A stretch of DNA of 35,479 nucleotides. Origin: Geobacillus proteiniphilus (GTDB lineage Bacteria > Bacillota > Bacilli > Bacillales > Anoxybacillaceae). Both the position numbers and the translations under genes were made by a program. The notes under the pieces were generated by a model. It was not told the origin of the DNA. It did not search any database and saw nothing but the letters and a program-made list of their open reading frames with translations. Positions 22,156 through 32,942 of the stretch are shown here, in pieces. The DNA is taken from positions 1-35,479 of the forward strand of contig NZ_MQMG01000043.1 in the NCBI RefSeq assembly GCF_001908025.1, in the 5' to 3' direction. The first letter of the stretch is position 1. Each line of letters starts with the position of its first letter.

Positions 22156-22623
22156 TTAAAAGTTCTCGAGCACGCGCCCGTCTAGGCGCGGCAACGTATG
22201 CGGCGGACAAACAGACAACGCCCCTTCCAGCACCGTCTCCGCACCGCGCGTCGCCATGACGGACAACGTCACGCAATGGCCCGCCTCATCGACATCGGCG
22301 ACTTCCAGCAAAAATTCGAGCGTTTCATAATGATAAACTGGGCGGAGAAAGCGAAGATCCTGCCGCGTAATGTAGCTGCCCGGGCCCGGCAAATATTTGG
22401 AGACCGCGGAAGTGATCATCCCCGTCAACATGACCGGCGGAACGACCGGTTTTCCAAACGGCGTCTGCGAAGCATAATCGTGCTGGATATAGAGCGGATT
22501 GGCATCATCCGTCAGCCCAAGATAAAGAAGCAAATCTTTATCTTCGATGGCGGCTTGGAACACGAGCTTTTCCCCCGCTTGAATTTCCCCGATCCGTCTC
22601 CCGAGCTTCCGTTTTTTCAACAT
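22156..22623 (-). CDS. MaoC-like (hot-dog fold) acyl dehydratase
   Basis: A 155-aa single hot-dog protein of the (R)-specific enoyl-CoA hydratase/MaoC group: KLGRRIGEIQAGEKLVFQAAIEDKDLLLYLGLTDDANPLYIQHDYA carries the conserved Asp...Asn-Pro-(x)4-His hydratase pattern, then FGKPVVPPVMLTGMI. It would hydrate trans-2-enoyl thioesters; the substrate is unknown. ATG 22623 has AAAGGGGTGG upstream. It sits directly after mdh, with a perfect hairpin and a cre-like site between, which suggests it is controlled by CcpA apart from the TCA genes. B. subtilis lacks a gene at this exact position, as recalled. Confidence 0.85.
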   Translation of the reverse strand: MLKKRKLGRRIGEIQAGEKLVFQAAIEDKDLLLYLGLTDDANPLYIQHDYASQTPFGKPVVPPVMLTGMITSAVSKYLPGPGSYITRQDLRFLRPVYHYETLEFLLEVADVDEAGHCVTLSVMATRGAETVLEGALSVCPPHTLPRLDGRVLENF

Positions 22624-22644
22624 GTTTCCACCCCTTTGTTGTCT

Positions 22645-22658
22645 AGAAAGCGCTTTCA
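22645..22658 (-). promoter_or_regulatory. cre (CcpA) site upstream of the maoC-like gene
   Basis: The minus strand reads TGAAAGCGCTTTCT, which matches TGWAANCGNTNWCA at every position but the last. It lies 22-35 bases before the ATG, a place where bound CcpA would block transcription coming from mdh. Confidence 0.7.
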
Positions 22659-22667
22659 TTGACTGTG

Positions 22668-22700
22668 GGCAAAAATCCGGGCAACGCCCGAATTTTTGCC
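22668..22700. terminator. Perfect 15-bp hairpin between mdh and the maoC-like gene
   Basis: GGCAAAAATCCGGGC (22668-22682) pairs with GCCCGAATTTTTGCC (22686-22700) across a 3-base loop; one position is a G-U pair in RNA. It starts 7 bases after the mdh stop but has no T-tract, so it may be an mRNA-stability or processing hairpin rather than a terminator. Confidence 0.55.
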
Positions 22701-22706
22701 TCGCCA

Positions 22707-23645
<939 letters not shown>

Positions 23646-23671
23646 CGTTTGCCATCCCTTTCTTTCAAAGG

Positions 23672-24943
23672 TTAGTCCATATTGCGGATGAGCGCATCAG
23701 CAAATTCCGAACATTTCACTTCTGTCGCCCCTTCCATCAGGCGGGCGAAGTCATACGTGACGATTTTCGCGGCGATTGTTTTCTCCATCGCTTTGATGAT
23801 CAATTTCGCTGCTTCGTTCCAACCGAGATGCTCAAACATCATCACGCCAGATAGGATGACGGACGACGGATTGACTTTATCGAGCCCCGCATATTTCGGC
23901 GCCGTGCCGTGCGTCGCTTCGAAAATGGCGTGACCGGTTTCGTAGTTGATGTTCGCTCCCGGAGCGATGCCGATGCCGCCTACCTGGGCTGCGAGGGCAT
24001 CCGAGATATAGTCGCCGTTTAAGTTCATCGTCGCGATGACATCAAACTCTCGTGGACGCGTCAAAATTTGTTGCAGGAAGATGTCAGCGATGACGTCTTT
24101 GATAATGATTTTGCCGGACGCTTCCGCATCAGCAAGCGCTTTGTTCGCCGCTTCCTTGCCTTCCGCTTCAACGATTCGGTCGTATTGCGCCCATGTGAAC
24201 ACTTTGTCGGCGAATTCTTCCTCCGCCAATTCATAACCCCAGTTTTTAAACGCGCCTTCGGTGAATTTCATAATGTTCCCTTTATGAACGAGCGTCACCG
24301 ACTTACGGCCGTGTTCGATCGCGTAGTTGATCGCCGCGCGCACGAGCCGCTTCGTCCCTTGTTCGGAAATCGGCTTAATGCCAATGCCGGACGTTTCCGG
24401 GAAGCGGATTTTGCGCACGCCCATTTCGTTTTGCAAAAAGTCGATCACTTTTTTCACTTCCGGCGTGCCTTTGGCATATTCAATGCCAGCGTAAATGTCT
24501 TCCGTGTTTTCACGGAAGATGACCATATCGGTGTCTTCCGGGCGTTTCACCGGCGACGGAACGCCTGGGAAGTAGCGGACCGGGCGCAGGCAGACAAACA
24601 GGTCGAGCTCTTGGCGGAGCGCTACGTTCAGCGAGCGGATGCCGCCGCCGACCGGCGTTGTCAACGGCCCTTTAATGGCGATTATGTATTCGCGGATCGT
24701 CTCGAGCGTCTCATCCGGAAGCCAGTTGCCCGTCAGCTTGTACGCTTTTTCACCAGCAAGCACTTCCTTCCAGACGATTTTTTTCTCGCCTTTGTACGCT
24801 TTTTCCACCGCTGCTTCGAGCACGCGCGAAGCGGCCGCCCAAATGTCCGGGCCGGTTCCGTCCCCTTCGATGAACGGGATGATCGGATGGTTTGGAACGT
24901 TGAGCACACCATTAGTGACCGTAATTTTTTCCCCTTGCGTCAC
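23672..24943 (-). CDS. icd: Isocitrate dehydrogenase (NADP+)
   Basis: Oxidatively decarboxylates isocitrate to 2-oxoglutarate with NADP. The 423-aa protein matches B. subtilis Icd along its length: [14 protein letters not shown], the substrate/phosphorylation loop [31 protein letters not shown], the metal site [15 protein letters not shown]...[15 protein letters not shown] and [18 protein letters not shown]. The start is GTG 24943 because GGGGGG lies 7 bases upstream and the product then begins MTQGEK like the homologue; the longer frame has no ribosome site. A 13-bp hairpin with a short T run precedes it. Confidence 0.97.
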   Translation of the reverse strand: MTQGEKITVTNGVLNVPNHPIIPFIEGDGTGPDIWAAASRVLEAAVEKAYKGEKKIVWKEVLAGEKAYKLTGNWLPDETLETIREYIIAIKGPLTTPVGGGIRSLNVALRQELDLFVCLRPVRYFPGVPSPVKRPEDTDMVIFRENTEDIYAGIEYAKGTPEVKKVIDFLQNEMGVRKIRFPETSGIGIKPISEQGTKRLVRAAINYAIEHGRKSVTLVHKGNIMKFTEGAFKNWGYELAEEEFADKVFTWAQYDRIVEAEGKEAANKALADAEASGKIIIKDVIADIFLQQILTRPREFDVIATMNLNGDYISDALAAQVGGIGIAPGANINYETGHAIFEATHGTAPKYAGLDKVNPSSVILSGVMMFEHLGWNEAAKLIIKAMEKTIAAKIVTYDFARLMEGATEVKCSEFADALIRNMD

Positions 24944-24973
24944 GTGTAAACCCCCCAATGCGATGTTTTATTG

Positions 24974-25004
24974 AAAAGGCGTGAAGGCTCGCCTTCACCG
25001 CCTT
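24974..25004 (-). terminator. Partial terminator between citZ and icd
   Basis: On the minus strand AAGGC-G-GTGAAGGC pairs with GCCTTCAC-GCCTT (13 bp, one bulged G, 2-base loop), followed by TTTTC. The short T-tract suggests some transcripts stop after citZ and others read into icd-mdh. Confidence 0.65.
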
Positions 25005-25014
25005 GTTCACTTAG

Positions 25015-26133
25015 TTAGCCGCGCTCGTCGATCGGCACGTACGCCCGTTTGCCCGGGCCGGTGTACTCGGCGCGCGGACGGATGAGACGGTTGTTGTCAT
25101 ATTGCTCCAAAATGTGGGCCAACCATCCAGAGGTGCGGCTGACGGCAAAAATCGGCGTAAACAAATCATGATCGATTCCTAAACAATGGTAAACCGAGGC
25201 GGAATAAAAGTCAACGTTCGGCGGCAGCGCTTTTTCCGATGTGACGATTTCTTCAATCTTCGTCGACATTTCATACCAATGCGGCTCGCCGACGAGCTTC
25301 GTCAGTTTTTCCGACATTTTTTTCAAATGTTTGGCGCGCGGGTCGCCTTTTCGGTAGACGCGATGGCCAAAGCCCATAATTTTTTCTTTGTTGGCCAGCT
25401 TGGCGCGGATGTATGGCTCGACGTTGTCGACCGTGCCGATTTCCGTCAACATTTTCATCACCGCTTCGTTCGCTCCGCCGTGAAGCGGCCCTTTCAAGGC
25501 GCCGATCGCCGCGGTGATTCCGGAATAAATATCGGACAGCGTGGCTACGCAGACGCGCGCCGTGAACGTCGACGCGTTCAACTCGTGGTCAGCATGCAAC
25601 ACGAGCGCCTTGTTGAACGCTTCCACAGCAATGTCGTCTGGTTCTTTACCGGTCAACATGTACAAGAAATTGGCGGCAAAGCTCAAATCTTTGCGCGGCG
25701 CAACCGGTTCCAACCCTTTGCGCACGCGGGCGAAGGCGGTGACGATCGTCGGGATTTTCGCCTGCAGGCGAATCGCTTTCCGATAGTTCGCCTCTTTCGT
25801 CATGACATCCGCCTCTTCGTCATACAAGCCGAGAAGCGATACCGCGGTGCGCAAAGCAGCCATCGGATGCACTTTGTCAATCGGATACAGCTTGAAGTGT
25901 TCAATGATTTCATTCGGAATTTCAGCGTTTTCCGCCAACTGTTTCTTTAATTCCTCAAGCTGCTCTTTCGTCGGCAGTTCGCGATGCCAAAGCAAATAAA
26001 TGACTTCTTCGAAGGAAGCGTTTTCGGCTAAATCGTCAATGTCATAACCGACATACGTCAACGTGTCATCGATGATCGAACTGATGCTTGAAGTTGTGGC
26101 CACAACTCCCTCTAAACCACGGGTTACTGTCAT
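25015..26133 (-). CDS. citZ: Citrate synthase
   Basis: Condenses acetyl-CoA and oxaloacetate. The 372-aa type-I-like bacterial enzyme contains the catalytic residues in GPLHGGANEAVMKML, MGFGHRVYRKGDPRA, and the Asp in VDFYSASVYHCLGI, plus LHADHELNASTFTARV. ATG 26133 has AAGGGGAG upstream and agrees with the B. subtilis N-terminus (TRGLEGVVAT); the open frame further upstream is the untranslated leader. It is first in citZ-icd-mdh, with a good promoter and a leader of about 165 bases that ends in a hairpin close to the ribosome site. Confidence 0.97.
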   Translation of the reverse strand: MTVTRGLEGVVATTSSISSIIDDTLTYVGYDIDDLAENASFEEVIYLLWHRELPTKEQLEELKKQLAENAEIPNEIIEHFKLYPIDKVHPMAALRTAVSLLGLYDEEADVMTKEANYRKAIRLQAKIPTIVTAFARVRKGLEPVAPRKDLSFAANFLYMLTGKEPDDIAVEAFNKALVLHADHELNASTFTARVCVATLSDIYSGITAAIGALKGPLHGGANEAVMKMLTEIGTVDNVEPYIRAKLANKEKIMGFGHRVYRKGDPRAKHLKKMSEKLTKLVGEPHWYEMSTKIEEIVTSEKALPPNVDFYSASVYHCLGIDHDLFTPIFAVSRTSGWLAHILEQYDNNRLIRPRAEYTGPGKRAYVPIDERG

Positions 26134-26161
26134 GTTCAATCTCCCCTTCTCTTCATAAGTT

Positions 26162-26185
26162 CCGGCCATAACGACAGATGGCCGG
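26162..26185 (-). promoter_or_regulatory. Leader hairpin just upstream of the citZ ribosome site
   Basis: CCGGCCAT / ATGGCCGG, a perfect 8-bp stem with an 8-base loop. It lies about 15 bases before the ribosome site and has no T-tract, so a role in translation or mRNA stability is more likely than termination. Confidence 0.5.
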
Positions 26186-26305
26186 TGAGCGCTTGCTCGA
26201 AATGGAGGCAAAAAACGCGCGCGAAAGTGCTTACATGATGCCGGCGACAACCGCCCCGTCGCAACAGCTGCACAAAGCTTGGCCGAAAACTCACTCACGT
26301 TTATT

Positions 26306-26334
26306 ATTATAAACAATTATCAGACTTTTGTCAG
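26306..26334 (-). promoter_or_regulatory. Sigma-A promoter for citZ with overlapping AT-rich dyad
   Basis: CTGACA (26329-26334), 17 bases, TATAAT (26306-26311) on the minus strand; start near 26299. GTTTAT-AATA-ATAAAC spans the -10 to the start point as a 6-bp dyad, a plausible repressor site. It does not match the CcpC pattern ATAA-N7-TTAT exactly. Confidence 0.8.
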
Positions 26335-26421
26335 CTGTCACACGTCAAAAGAAACGATGTTCAGGAACAAAATGGAAATCCATTCATCTCAAAACGGAGG
26401 ATCCCACACACCGCCTGATGA

Positions 26422-26877
26422 TCAAAAATATTCTACCATTTTGATGACCGTATAGGCAATGCCAGCGCCGATCAATGGCCCAACCGCCACCCCGTGAAAC
26501 AAGGATACGGCAATGATGGTGCCGAACACAAGCGCCGCCGTCATATGGGGGTCATTGGCCAGCATCGCAACCCCCTCTTTGGCGATCAAGGCGACAAAAA
26601 TGCCAGATGCGAGCGCCACCCAGGCCGACAACGACTGCAGAGAGCCGACAAGCTGCTTAAAGCCGATCTCCCCAGAAGCGATGGGAGCGAGCACGGCGAT
26701 CGTAATAACCGTCACCCCCCAGTTGATCCCTTTGGACTGAATGATCGGCAGCACTTTTTGATCCAAGCCGACAAGTTTGATGGCCACCAGCACGACGACG
26801 GCGACAATAAGCGACTTGTTTTTCGCTAACAGGCCAAGCGCAAGCAACAACAATAAAAACAACACCGGTTCGTTCAT
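26422..26877 (-). CDS. ytwI: UPF0756/DUF441 membrane protein YtwI
   Basis: A 151-aa protein of four or more hydrophobic helices (VLFLLLLLALGLLA; LIVAVVVLVAIKLVG; WGVTVITIAVLAPIA; WVALASGIFVALIA; ALVFGTIIAVSLFHGVAVGPLIGAGIAYTVI), matching YtwI of B. subtilis in length and place, upstream of citZ. Its function is unknown. ATG 26877 has AAAGGGCGG upstream. It is divergent from ytvI, with 93 bases between the starts, and ends about 90 bases before the citZ promoter. Confidence 0.9.
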   Translation of the reverse strand: MNEPVLFLLLLLALGLLAKNKSLIVAVVVLVAIKLVGLDQKVLPIIQSKGINWGVTVITIAVLAPIASGEIGFKQLVGSLQSLSAWVALASGIFVALIAKEGVAMLANDPHMTAALVFGTIIAVSLFHGVAVGPLIGAGIAYTVIKMVEYF

Positions 26878-26910
26878 GGTCGTCCGCCCTTTCCTATGAA
26901 ACTTGCCTTT

Positions 26911-26939
26911 TTGCTTCCCCGTAAGAAAACGTGTAATAT
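26911..26939 (+). promoter_or_regulatory. Possible promoter for ytvI
   Basis: TTGCTT (26911-26916), 17 bases, TAATAT (26934-26939); start near 26946, 25 bases before the TTG start. In B. subtilis ytvI is a sporulation gene, so a sigma-E signal might be expected, but none stands out. Confidence 0.4.
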
Positions 26940-26970
26940 ATCAATATGGAACATCGTTGGGGGTGAAACA

Positions 26971-28089
26971 TTGTCCCGAGTTTATGTCGATCGTTTTTTG
27001 CGCTTCTTTCTCGTCGTCGCCATCGTAGTGCTCGGCGCCATCGCCGCGTACTACATCTCGACGGTGACGTATCCGTTCATCATCGCCTTTTTCATCGCGA
27101 TGATCATCAACCCGCTCGTCGATGTTTTGGAGCGGAAAGCGAAAATGCCGCGCTGGCTCGCGGTCAGCGTCACGCTCATCATTTTATTTGCCGCGGTCGC
27201 CGGTTTGGTCACGCTTCTCGTTGCTGAAATTGTTTCGGGAACGCAATATTTAGCCAACGTCGTGCCGGAAAAATTTCAAGCGTTGATCACTTACATGGAG
27301 ACGTTCGTCGCCGACCAAATCATCCCGATTTACAAAGATTTGGCCGGGATGTTTAAAAGTTTAAGCGCCACCCAACAGGATACAATTATACAAAACATTC
27401 AAGCCGTCGGAAAAAAAATTGGGACGACGGTCGGAGAATTTGTTCAAAGCATCCTGCAAAACATTCCGCAGCTTCTTGCCTGGCTGCCGAATGCAGCGAC
27501 CGTTTTTATTTTTTCGCTGCTGGCGACGTTTTTCATCAGCAAAGACTGGCACCGTCTGATGCGCATGGCGCAGCAATGGCTGCCGACGAAAGCCCGCACA
27601 AGCGGAAAAACGGTGTTTCTTGATTTGAAGCGGGCGCTGTTTGGCTTTATTAAAGCGCAGGCGACGCTCATTTCGATTACGACGGTCATCGTGTTGATCG
27701 GCTTGCTTATTTTGCGCGTCGATTACGCAATTACCATCGCGTTGATCATCGGGTTCGTCGATATTTTGCCGTATTTGGGAACGGGGATTGTATTTGTTCC
27801 TTGGATCATTTACGCTGCTGCTAGCGGCGACATTCCGTTTGCCATCGGGTTGGGCGTGCTGTATGTCGTCGTCCTCGTCCAGCGGCAAATCATGGAGCCG
27901 AAAGTGCTTTCTTCAACGATCGGCCTCGATCCGCTCGCGACGCTCATCGCTTTGTTCGTCGGCTTCAAGTTGCTCGGCTTTCTCGGCTTGATCGCCGGTC
28001 CGGTGGCGCTCGTTATCATCCGCACGCTCCATAGCGCCAATGTTTTCCGCGATATTTGGCGCTTTATTATCGGCAAGCCGACCACGTAA
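26971..28089 (+). CDS. ytvI: Sporulation integral membrane protein YtvI (AI-2E transporter-like)
   Basis: A 372-aa polytopic protein of the AI-2E/PerM family. Paired N-terminal helices (FFLVVAIVVLGAIAAYYIS, FIIAFFIAMIINPLVDVLE, WLAVSVTLIILFAAVAGLVTLLV) are followed by a soluble segment of about 100 residues, and C-terminal helices with DILPYLGTGIVFVPWIIYA and IMEPKVLSSTIGLDPLATLIALFVGFKLLGFLGLIAGP, the most conserved family stretch. TTG 26971 is the start: GGGGGTG lies 5 bases upstream and no ATG fits the protein. The substrate is unknown. It is the second plus-strand gene in the window, divergent from ytwI and converging on pyk. Confidence 0.9.
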   Translation: MSRVYVDRFLRFFLVVAIVVLGAIAAYYISTVTYPFIIAFFIAMIINPLVDVLERKAKMPRWLAVSVTLIILFAAVAGLVTLLVAEIVSGTQYLANVVPEKFQALITYMETFVADQIIPIYKDLAGMFKSLSATQQDTIIQNIQAVGKKIGTTVGEFVQSILQNIPQLLAWLPNAATVFIFSLLATFFISKDWHRLMRMAQQWLPTKARTSGKTVFLDLKRALFGFIKAQATLISITTVIVLIGLLILRVDYAITIALIIGFVDILPYLGTGIVFVPWIIYAAASGDIPFAIGLGVLYVVVLVQRQIMEPKVLSSTIGLDPLATLIALFVGFKLLGFLGLIAGPVALVIIRTLHSANVFRDIWRFIIGKPTT

Positions 28090-28093
28090 TCGA

Positions 28094-28121
28094 AACAGCC
28101 TTGGCTCCCGCCAAGGCTGTT
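28094..28121. terminator. Shared terminator between ytvI and pyk
   Basis: AACAGCCTTGG / CCAAGGCTGTT (11-bp perfect stem, 6-base loop). The plus strand continues TTTTTG, which favours ytvI; the minus side has only TTTCG. Confidence 0.85.
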
Positions 28122-28137
28122 TTTGCTGCAACGTCCG

Positions 28138-29901
28138 TTACAACACGCTCGCATGGCCGCGGTAGACGGCGCCAAAGCCGCCATCGACCGTGATCTCTTG
28201 CCCATCTTTAAACAATTTGGTAGCATTTTCCACCCCAACGACGACCGGAATGCCAAGGCTTAAGCCGACGACCGCGGCATGGCTCGTCAACCCGCCTTCC
28301 TCGGTGATGATCGCCGCCGCTTTTTCGAGAGCCGGCATCATATCGGCATCAGTGCTGATGGTGACTAAAATGCCGCCCTCTACCATTTTTCGGCACGCCT
28401 CTTCCGCCGTTTTGGCGACGACCGCCTTGCCGAATGCCGACTTGCGGCCGATGCCTTGCCCTTTGGCAAGCAAGTCGCTGATGACGTGCACTTTCATTAA
28501 GTTCGTCGATCCTGTTTCGCCGACCGGCACGCCGGCCGTGATGACGACCAAGTCGCCGTGTTTCACCAAGCCGGAGCGCACTGCCGCGTCGACCGCCACA
28601 TCGAGCATTTCATCGGTTGTATTGACATGCGGTGCTTCTTTCGTATACACGCCCCAAATGAGCGCCAGCCGCCGCGAGACTGCTTCGTTTGATGTCACCG
28701 CGATGATCGGGGCTTTCGGGCGGTATTTCGCCACCATCTGCGGCGTTTTTCCGCTCACCGTCGGCGTCACGATCGCCGCGACATCCAAATTGAGCGCCGT
28801 GTGGGCGACCGATTGGCCGATGGCATCGGTGATCGTCGTTTGGCTTTCTTTCGTGCGCTGGGACAAAATGTCGCGATGCTCCAACGCTTGCTCGGTGCGG
28901 AGCGCGATTTGGTGCATCGTTTTTACCGCTTCGACCGGATACTGGCCGGCTGCGGTTTCCCCGGAAAGCATGACGGCGTCGGTGCCGTCAAAAATGGCGT
29001 TGGCGACATCGCTCGCCTCAGCCCGCGTCGGCCGCGGATTGCGCTGCATCGAGTCGAGCATTTGCGTCGCCGTGATGACCGGCTTGCCAAGCATGTTGCA
29101 CTTTTTAATGAGCATTTTTTGAATGAGAGGCACTTCCTCAGCCGGAATCTCAACGCCAAGGTCGCCGCGCGCCACCATGAGGCCGTCGGCGGCTTCCAAA
29201 ATTTCATCGATGTTGGCGACGCCTTCTTCATTTTCAATTTTCGCGATAATTTGGATATGTAAGGCATCATTCGCCTCAAGCAGCTCGCGGATTTCGAGCA
29301 CATCAGACGCCCGACGAACAAACGAGGCGGCGATGAAGTCGATGCCTTGGCGGATGCCAAATAAAATATCGGCTCGATCCTTCTCGGTGATGCCCGGCAA
29401 ATTGACGCGCACGCCGGGGACATTGACCCCTTTTTTGTTTTTGAGCACGCCGCTGTTTAAGACGGTCGTGACAATTTCTCCAGCTTGCTTGTCGACCGCG
29501 TTGACTTCAAGGCCGATCAACCCATCGTCCAGCAAAATTTTCGAACCAACGGACACATCATCGATCAGCCCCGGATAGGTGACAGAAATTTTTTCCGGCG
29601 TGCCGAGCACTTCGCTCATCGAAATGATGAGCTTTGCCCCTTCCTTCAGTTCGATGGCGCCGTTTTCCATATTGTGCGTGCGGATTTCCGGTCCTTTCGT
29701 ATCGAGCAAAATGGCGACCGTTTGGCCCGTCCGCCGCGCCGCCTCGCGAATGTTGGCGATGCGCCGCCCGTGTTCCTCATGGTCGCCGTGCGAAAAGTTG
29801 AGGCGCGCCACGTTCATCCCCGCTTCGATCAATTGCACGAGCTTGTCCACGCTCTCGCTTGCCGGCCCGATCGTACAGACGATTTTCGTTTTCCGCTTCA
29901 T
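28138..29901 (-). CDS. pyk: Pyruvate kinase with C-terminal phosphohistidine-type extension
   Basis: Makes pyruvate and ATP from phosphoenolpyruvate. The 587-aa protein has the catalytic barrel ([86 protein letters not shown]) and the allosteric C domain. After about residue 475 it carries the extra domain found in Bacillus/Geobacillus enzymes, ending [26 protein letters not shown], which resembles the phosphohistidine domain of PEP-utilising enzymes. ATG 29901 has AAAGGAAG upstream. It is 27 bases after pfkA, forming pfkA-pyk. Confidence 0.97.
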   Translation of the reverse strand: MKRKTKIVCTIGPASESVDKLVQLIEAGMNVARLNFSHGDHEEHGRRIANIREAARRTGQTVAILLDTKGPEIRTHNMENGAIELKEGAKLIISMSEVLGTPEKISVTYPGLIDDVSVGSKILLDDGLIGLEVNAVDKQAGEIVTTVLNSGVLKNKKGVNVPGVRVNLPGITEKDRADILFGIRQGIDFIAASFVRRASDVLEIRELLEANDALHIQIIAKIENEEGVANIDEILEAADGLMVARGDLGVEIPAEEVPLIQKMLIKKCNMLGKPVITATQMLDSMQRNPRPTRAEASDVANAIFDGTDAVMLSGETAAGQYPVEAVKTMHQIALRTEQALEHRDILSQRTKESQTTITDAIGQSVAHTALNLDVAAIVTPTVSGKTPQMVAKYRPKAPIIAVTSNEAVSRRLALIWGVYTKEAPHVNTTDEMLDVAVDAAVRSGLVKHGDLVVITAGVPVGETGSTNLMKVHVISDLLAKGQGIGRKSAFGKAVVAKTAEEACRKMVEGGILVTISTDADMMPALEKAAAIITEEGGLTSHAAVVGLSLGIPVVVGVENATKLFKDGQEITVDGGFGAVYRGHASVL

Positions 29902-29928
29902 CACTTCTTCTTCCTTTCCCCTCGGGAA

Positions 29929-31005
<1,077 letters not shown>

Positions 31006-31035
31006 TTACAAAAGTGGATTTTTTCACGATAGAAC

Positions 31036-31064
31036 AAAGCTGTCTCGCAGACGGAGACAGCTTT
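31036..31064 (-). terminator. Terminator of accDA
   Basis: AAAGCTGTCTC / GAGACAGCTTT (11-bp perfect stem, 7-base loop), 5 bases after the accA stop; the minus strand continues TTTGTTCT. Confidence 0.8.
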
Positions 31065-31068
31065 TTCC

Positions 31069-32046
31069 TTATCTTGCCCGAATCGTTTCCGGCAAAAACG
31101 ACACTTGGCCCATTTGTTTAAATTTTTCGTAACGCTGCCGGACGAGTTCTTCGCCATCAAGCGCCAACAGCTGCTTGAGCGAACGGCGCAGCACGCAGTC
31201 AATTCGCTTGGCTTGCTCATCGACGTCGCGGTGCGCTCCGCCTTTCACTTCCGGAATGATTTCATCAATGACACCGAGCGCCTTTAAATCATGAGCGGTG
31301 ATTTTCATCGTTTCCGCCGCCCGCTGCGCCAATGAAGCGTCTTTCCACAAAATCGCCGCTGCCCCTTCCGGCGAGATGACCGAGTACGTCGAGTTTTCAA
31401 GCATATGGATATGGTTGCCGACGCCAAGGGCCAGCGCCCCGCCGCTTCCGCCCTCTCCGATGACGATGCAGACGACAGGCACCGTGAGTCCAGCCATTTC
31501 AAACAAGTTGCGGGCGATCGCCTCGCTTTGCCCGCGCTCTTCGGCCGCTTTGCCCGGGTAGGCGCCTTTCGTGTCGATAAAGCAGATGATCGGCCGAGAA
31601 AACTTTTCCGCCTGCTTCATGAGCCGCAACGCTTTCCGGTACCCTTCCGGATGCGGCATGCCAAAGTTGCGGCGCAAGTTTTCTTTCGTATCTTTGCCGC
31701 GCTGATGACCGATGACCGTCACGGGGAGTCCGTCGTATTTGGCGATGCCGCCGACGATCGCCTCGTCATCGCCAAAGCAGCGGTCGCCGTGGCACTCAAG
31801 AAAGTTCGTAAACAACCGCTCGATGTAATCGAGCGTCGTCGGCCGCTGCGGATGGCGGGCGATTTGCACGCGGTCCCACGGCGTCAAATTCGCATAAATC
31901 TCGTTTTCCAGCTTGGCGAGGCGCGCTTCGAGCTTTTCGATTTCCGCCGATAAATCGACGTCCGCCGTTTTCATGAACTCTTTCAACTCTTGAATTTTGC
32001 GGCGCAGCTCGACAAGCGGCTTTTCGAATTCTAATTCCGCCACCAT
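31069..32046 (-). CDS. accA: Acetyl-CoA carboxylase carboxyltransferase subunit alpha
   Basis: With AccD it transfers CO2 from carboxybiotin to acetyl-CoA, giving malonyl-CoA for fatty-acid synthesis. The 325-aa protein starts with a helical N-terminus ([20 protein letters not shown]), then the crotonase-like core with [70 protein letters not shown] and [17 protein letters not shown] 32046 overlaps accD by 16 bases and has GGAGGGG 7 bases upstream; GTG one codon later is possible. Confidence 0.97.
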   Translation of the reverse strand: MVAELEFEKPLVELRRKIQELKEFMKTADVDLSAEIEKLEARLAKLENEIYANLTPWDRVQIARHPQRPTTLDYIERLFTNFLECHGDRCFGDDEAIVGGIAKYDGLPVTVIGHQRGKDTKENLRRNFGMPHPEGYRKALRLMKQAEKFSRPIICFIDTKGAYPGKAAEERGQSEAIARNLFEMAGLTVPVVCIVIGEGGSGGALALGVGNHIHMLENSTYSVISPEGAAAILWKDASLAQRAAETMKITAHDLKALGVIDEIIPEVKGGAHRDVDEQAKRIDCVLRRSLKQLLALDGEELVRQRYEKFKQMGQVSFLPETIRAR

Positions 32047-32903
32047 CCCTCTTCCCCTCCTTTTTGATGAATATCCAAGACGACCGCAAGCGTTTCTTTC
32101 AGCTCGTGGCGGTGAATGACGGCATCGAGCTGCCCGTGCTTCAGCAAAAACTCCGCTGTCTGGAAATCGTCCGGCAGCTCTTCGCGCACCGTCTGCTCGA
32201 TGACGCGACGGCCGGCAAAACCAATGAGCGCCCCCGGCTCAGCAAAGTTATAATCCCCAAGCGAGGCGAAGCTCGCCGATACACCGCCAGTCGTCGGGTG
32301 GGTCATGACGGAGATGAACAAGCCGCCGTCGTTGCTGAACCGTTTGAGCGCCGCGCTTGTTTTCGCCATTTGCATGAGGCTCAACACCCCTTCTTGCATG
32401 CGGGCGCCGCCGGAAGCGGTGAAAATGAGAAACGGCCTCTGCTGTTCGCGCGCCCGCTCGACGGCGCGGGCGATTTTCTCGCCGACGACCGAGCCCATGC
32501 TGCCCATGCGAAACGATGAATCCATGACAGCAATGACGAGCGGATGGCCGTCAAGCGCCCCTTCGCCGGTGACGACCGCCTCGTTCAGCCCCGACTTGCG
32601 CCGGTCTTCTTCCAGTTTTTCTATGTAGCCCGGAAAGCCGAGCGGATTGACCGAGATCATATCGGCGTCATACTCGCAGAAGCTGCCGTCATCAAGAAGG
32701 CTTGCAATCCGTTCACGCGCCGGCATCGGATGATGGTAGCCGCAGCTTAGGCAAACGCGCAAGTTTTTGATCAACTCTTTTGTATACATAATTTTTTTGC
32801 ATTGCGGACATTTCGTCATCACACCTTCCGGCACTTCATGCCTCGCTTGTTCTGAAGGCAGCGGTGCATACTTTTTCTTTTTCGCAAACAAGTCTTTCCA
32901 CAC
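32031..32903 (-). CDS. accD: Acetyl-CoA carboxylase carboxyltransferase subunit beta
   Basis: The zinc-ribbon partner of AccA. The 290-aa protein has the N-terminal four-Cys zinc site ([10 protein letters not shown] ... [11 protein letters not shown]) and the crotonase core ([64 protein letters not shown]). GTG 32903 is used, with AAAGGAGGGG upstream. It precedes accA with overlap and follows a FadR-type regulator gene by 39 bases, so regulator, accD and accA may be one transcript. Confidence 0.97.
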   Translation of the reverse strand: MWKDLFAKKKKYAPLPSEQARHEVPEGVMTKCPQCKKIMYTKELIKNLRVCLSCGYHHPMPARERIASLLDDGSFCEYDADMISVNPLGFPGYIEKLEEDRRKSGLNEAVVTGEGALDGHPLVIAVMDSSFRMGSMGSVVGEKIARAVERAREQQRPFLIFTASGGARMQEGVLSLMQMAKTSAALKRFSNDGGLFISVMTHPTTGGVSASFASLGDYNFAEPGALIGFAGRRVIEQTVREELPDDFQTAEFLLKHGQLDAVIHRHELKETLAVVLDIHQKGGEEGWWRN

Positions 32904-32942
32904 GAGGGAGCCCCTCCTTTGCGTTTTCGCCTCTCTACTACT

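Noticed and set aside
22668-22700. Classical intrinsic terminator after mdh
   Set aside because: The hairpin is perfect but no T-tract follows on the minus strand, so it is listed as a hairpin of uncertain role.
24068-24949. Plus-strand 293-aa frame opposite icd
   Set aside because: Shadow of icd, which matches its family along its entire length.
26134-26316. N-terminal extension of citZ (61 residues)
   Set aside because: It covers the leader and promoter of citZ; the conserved N-terminus starts at 26133.
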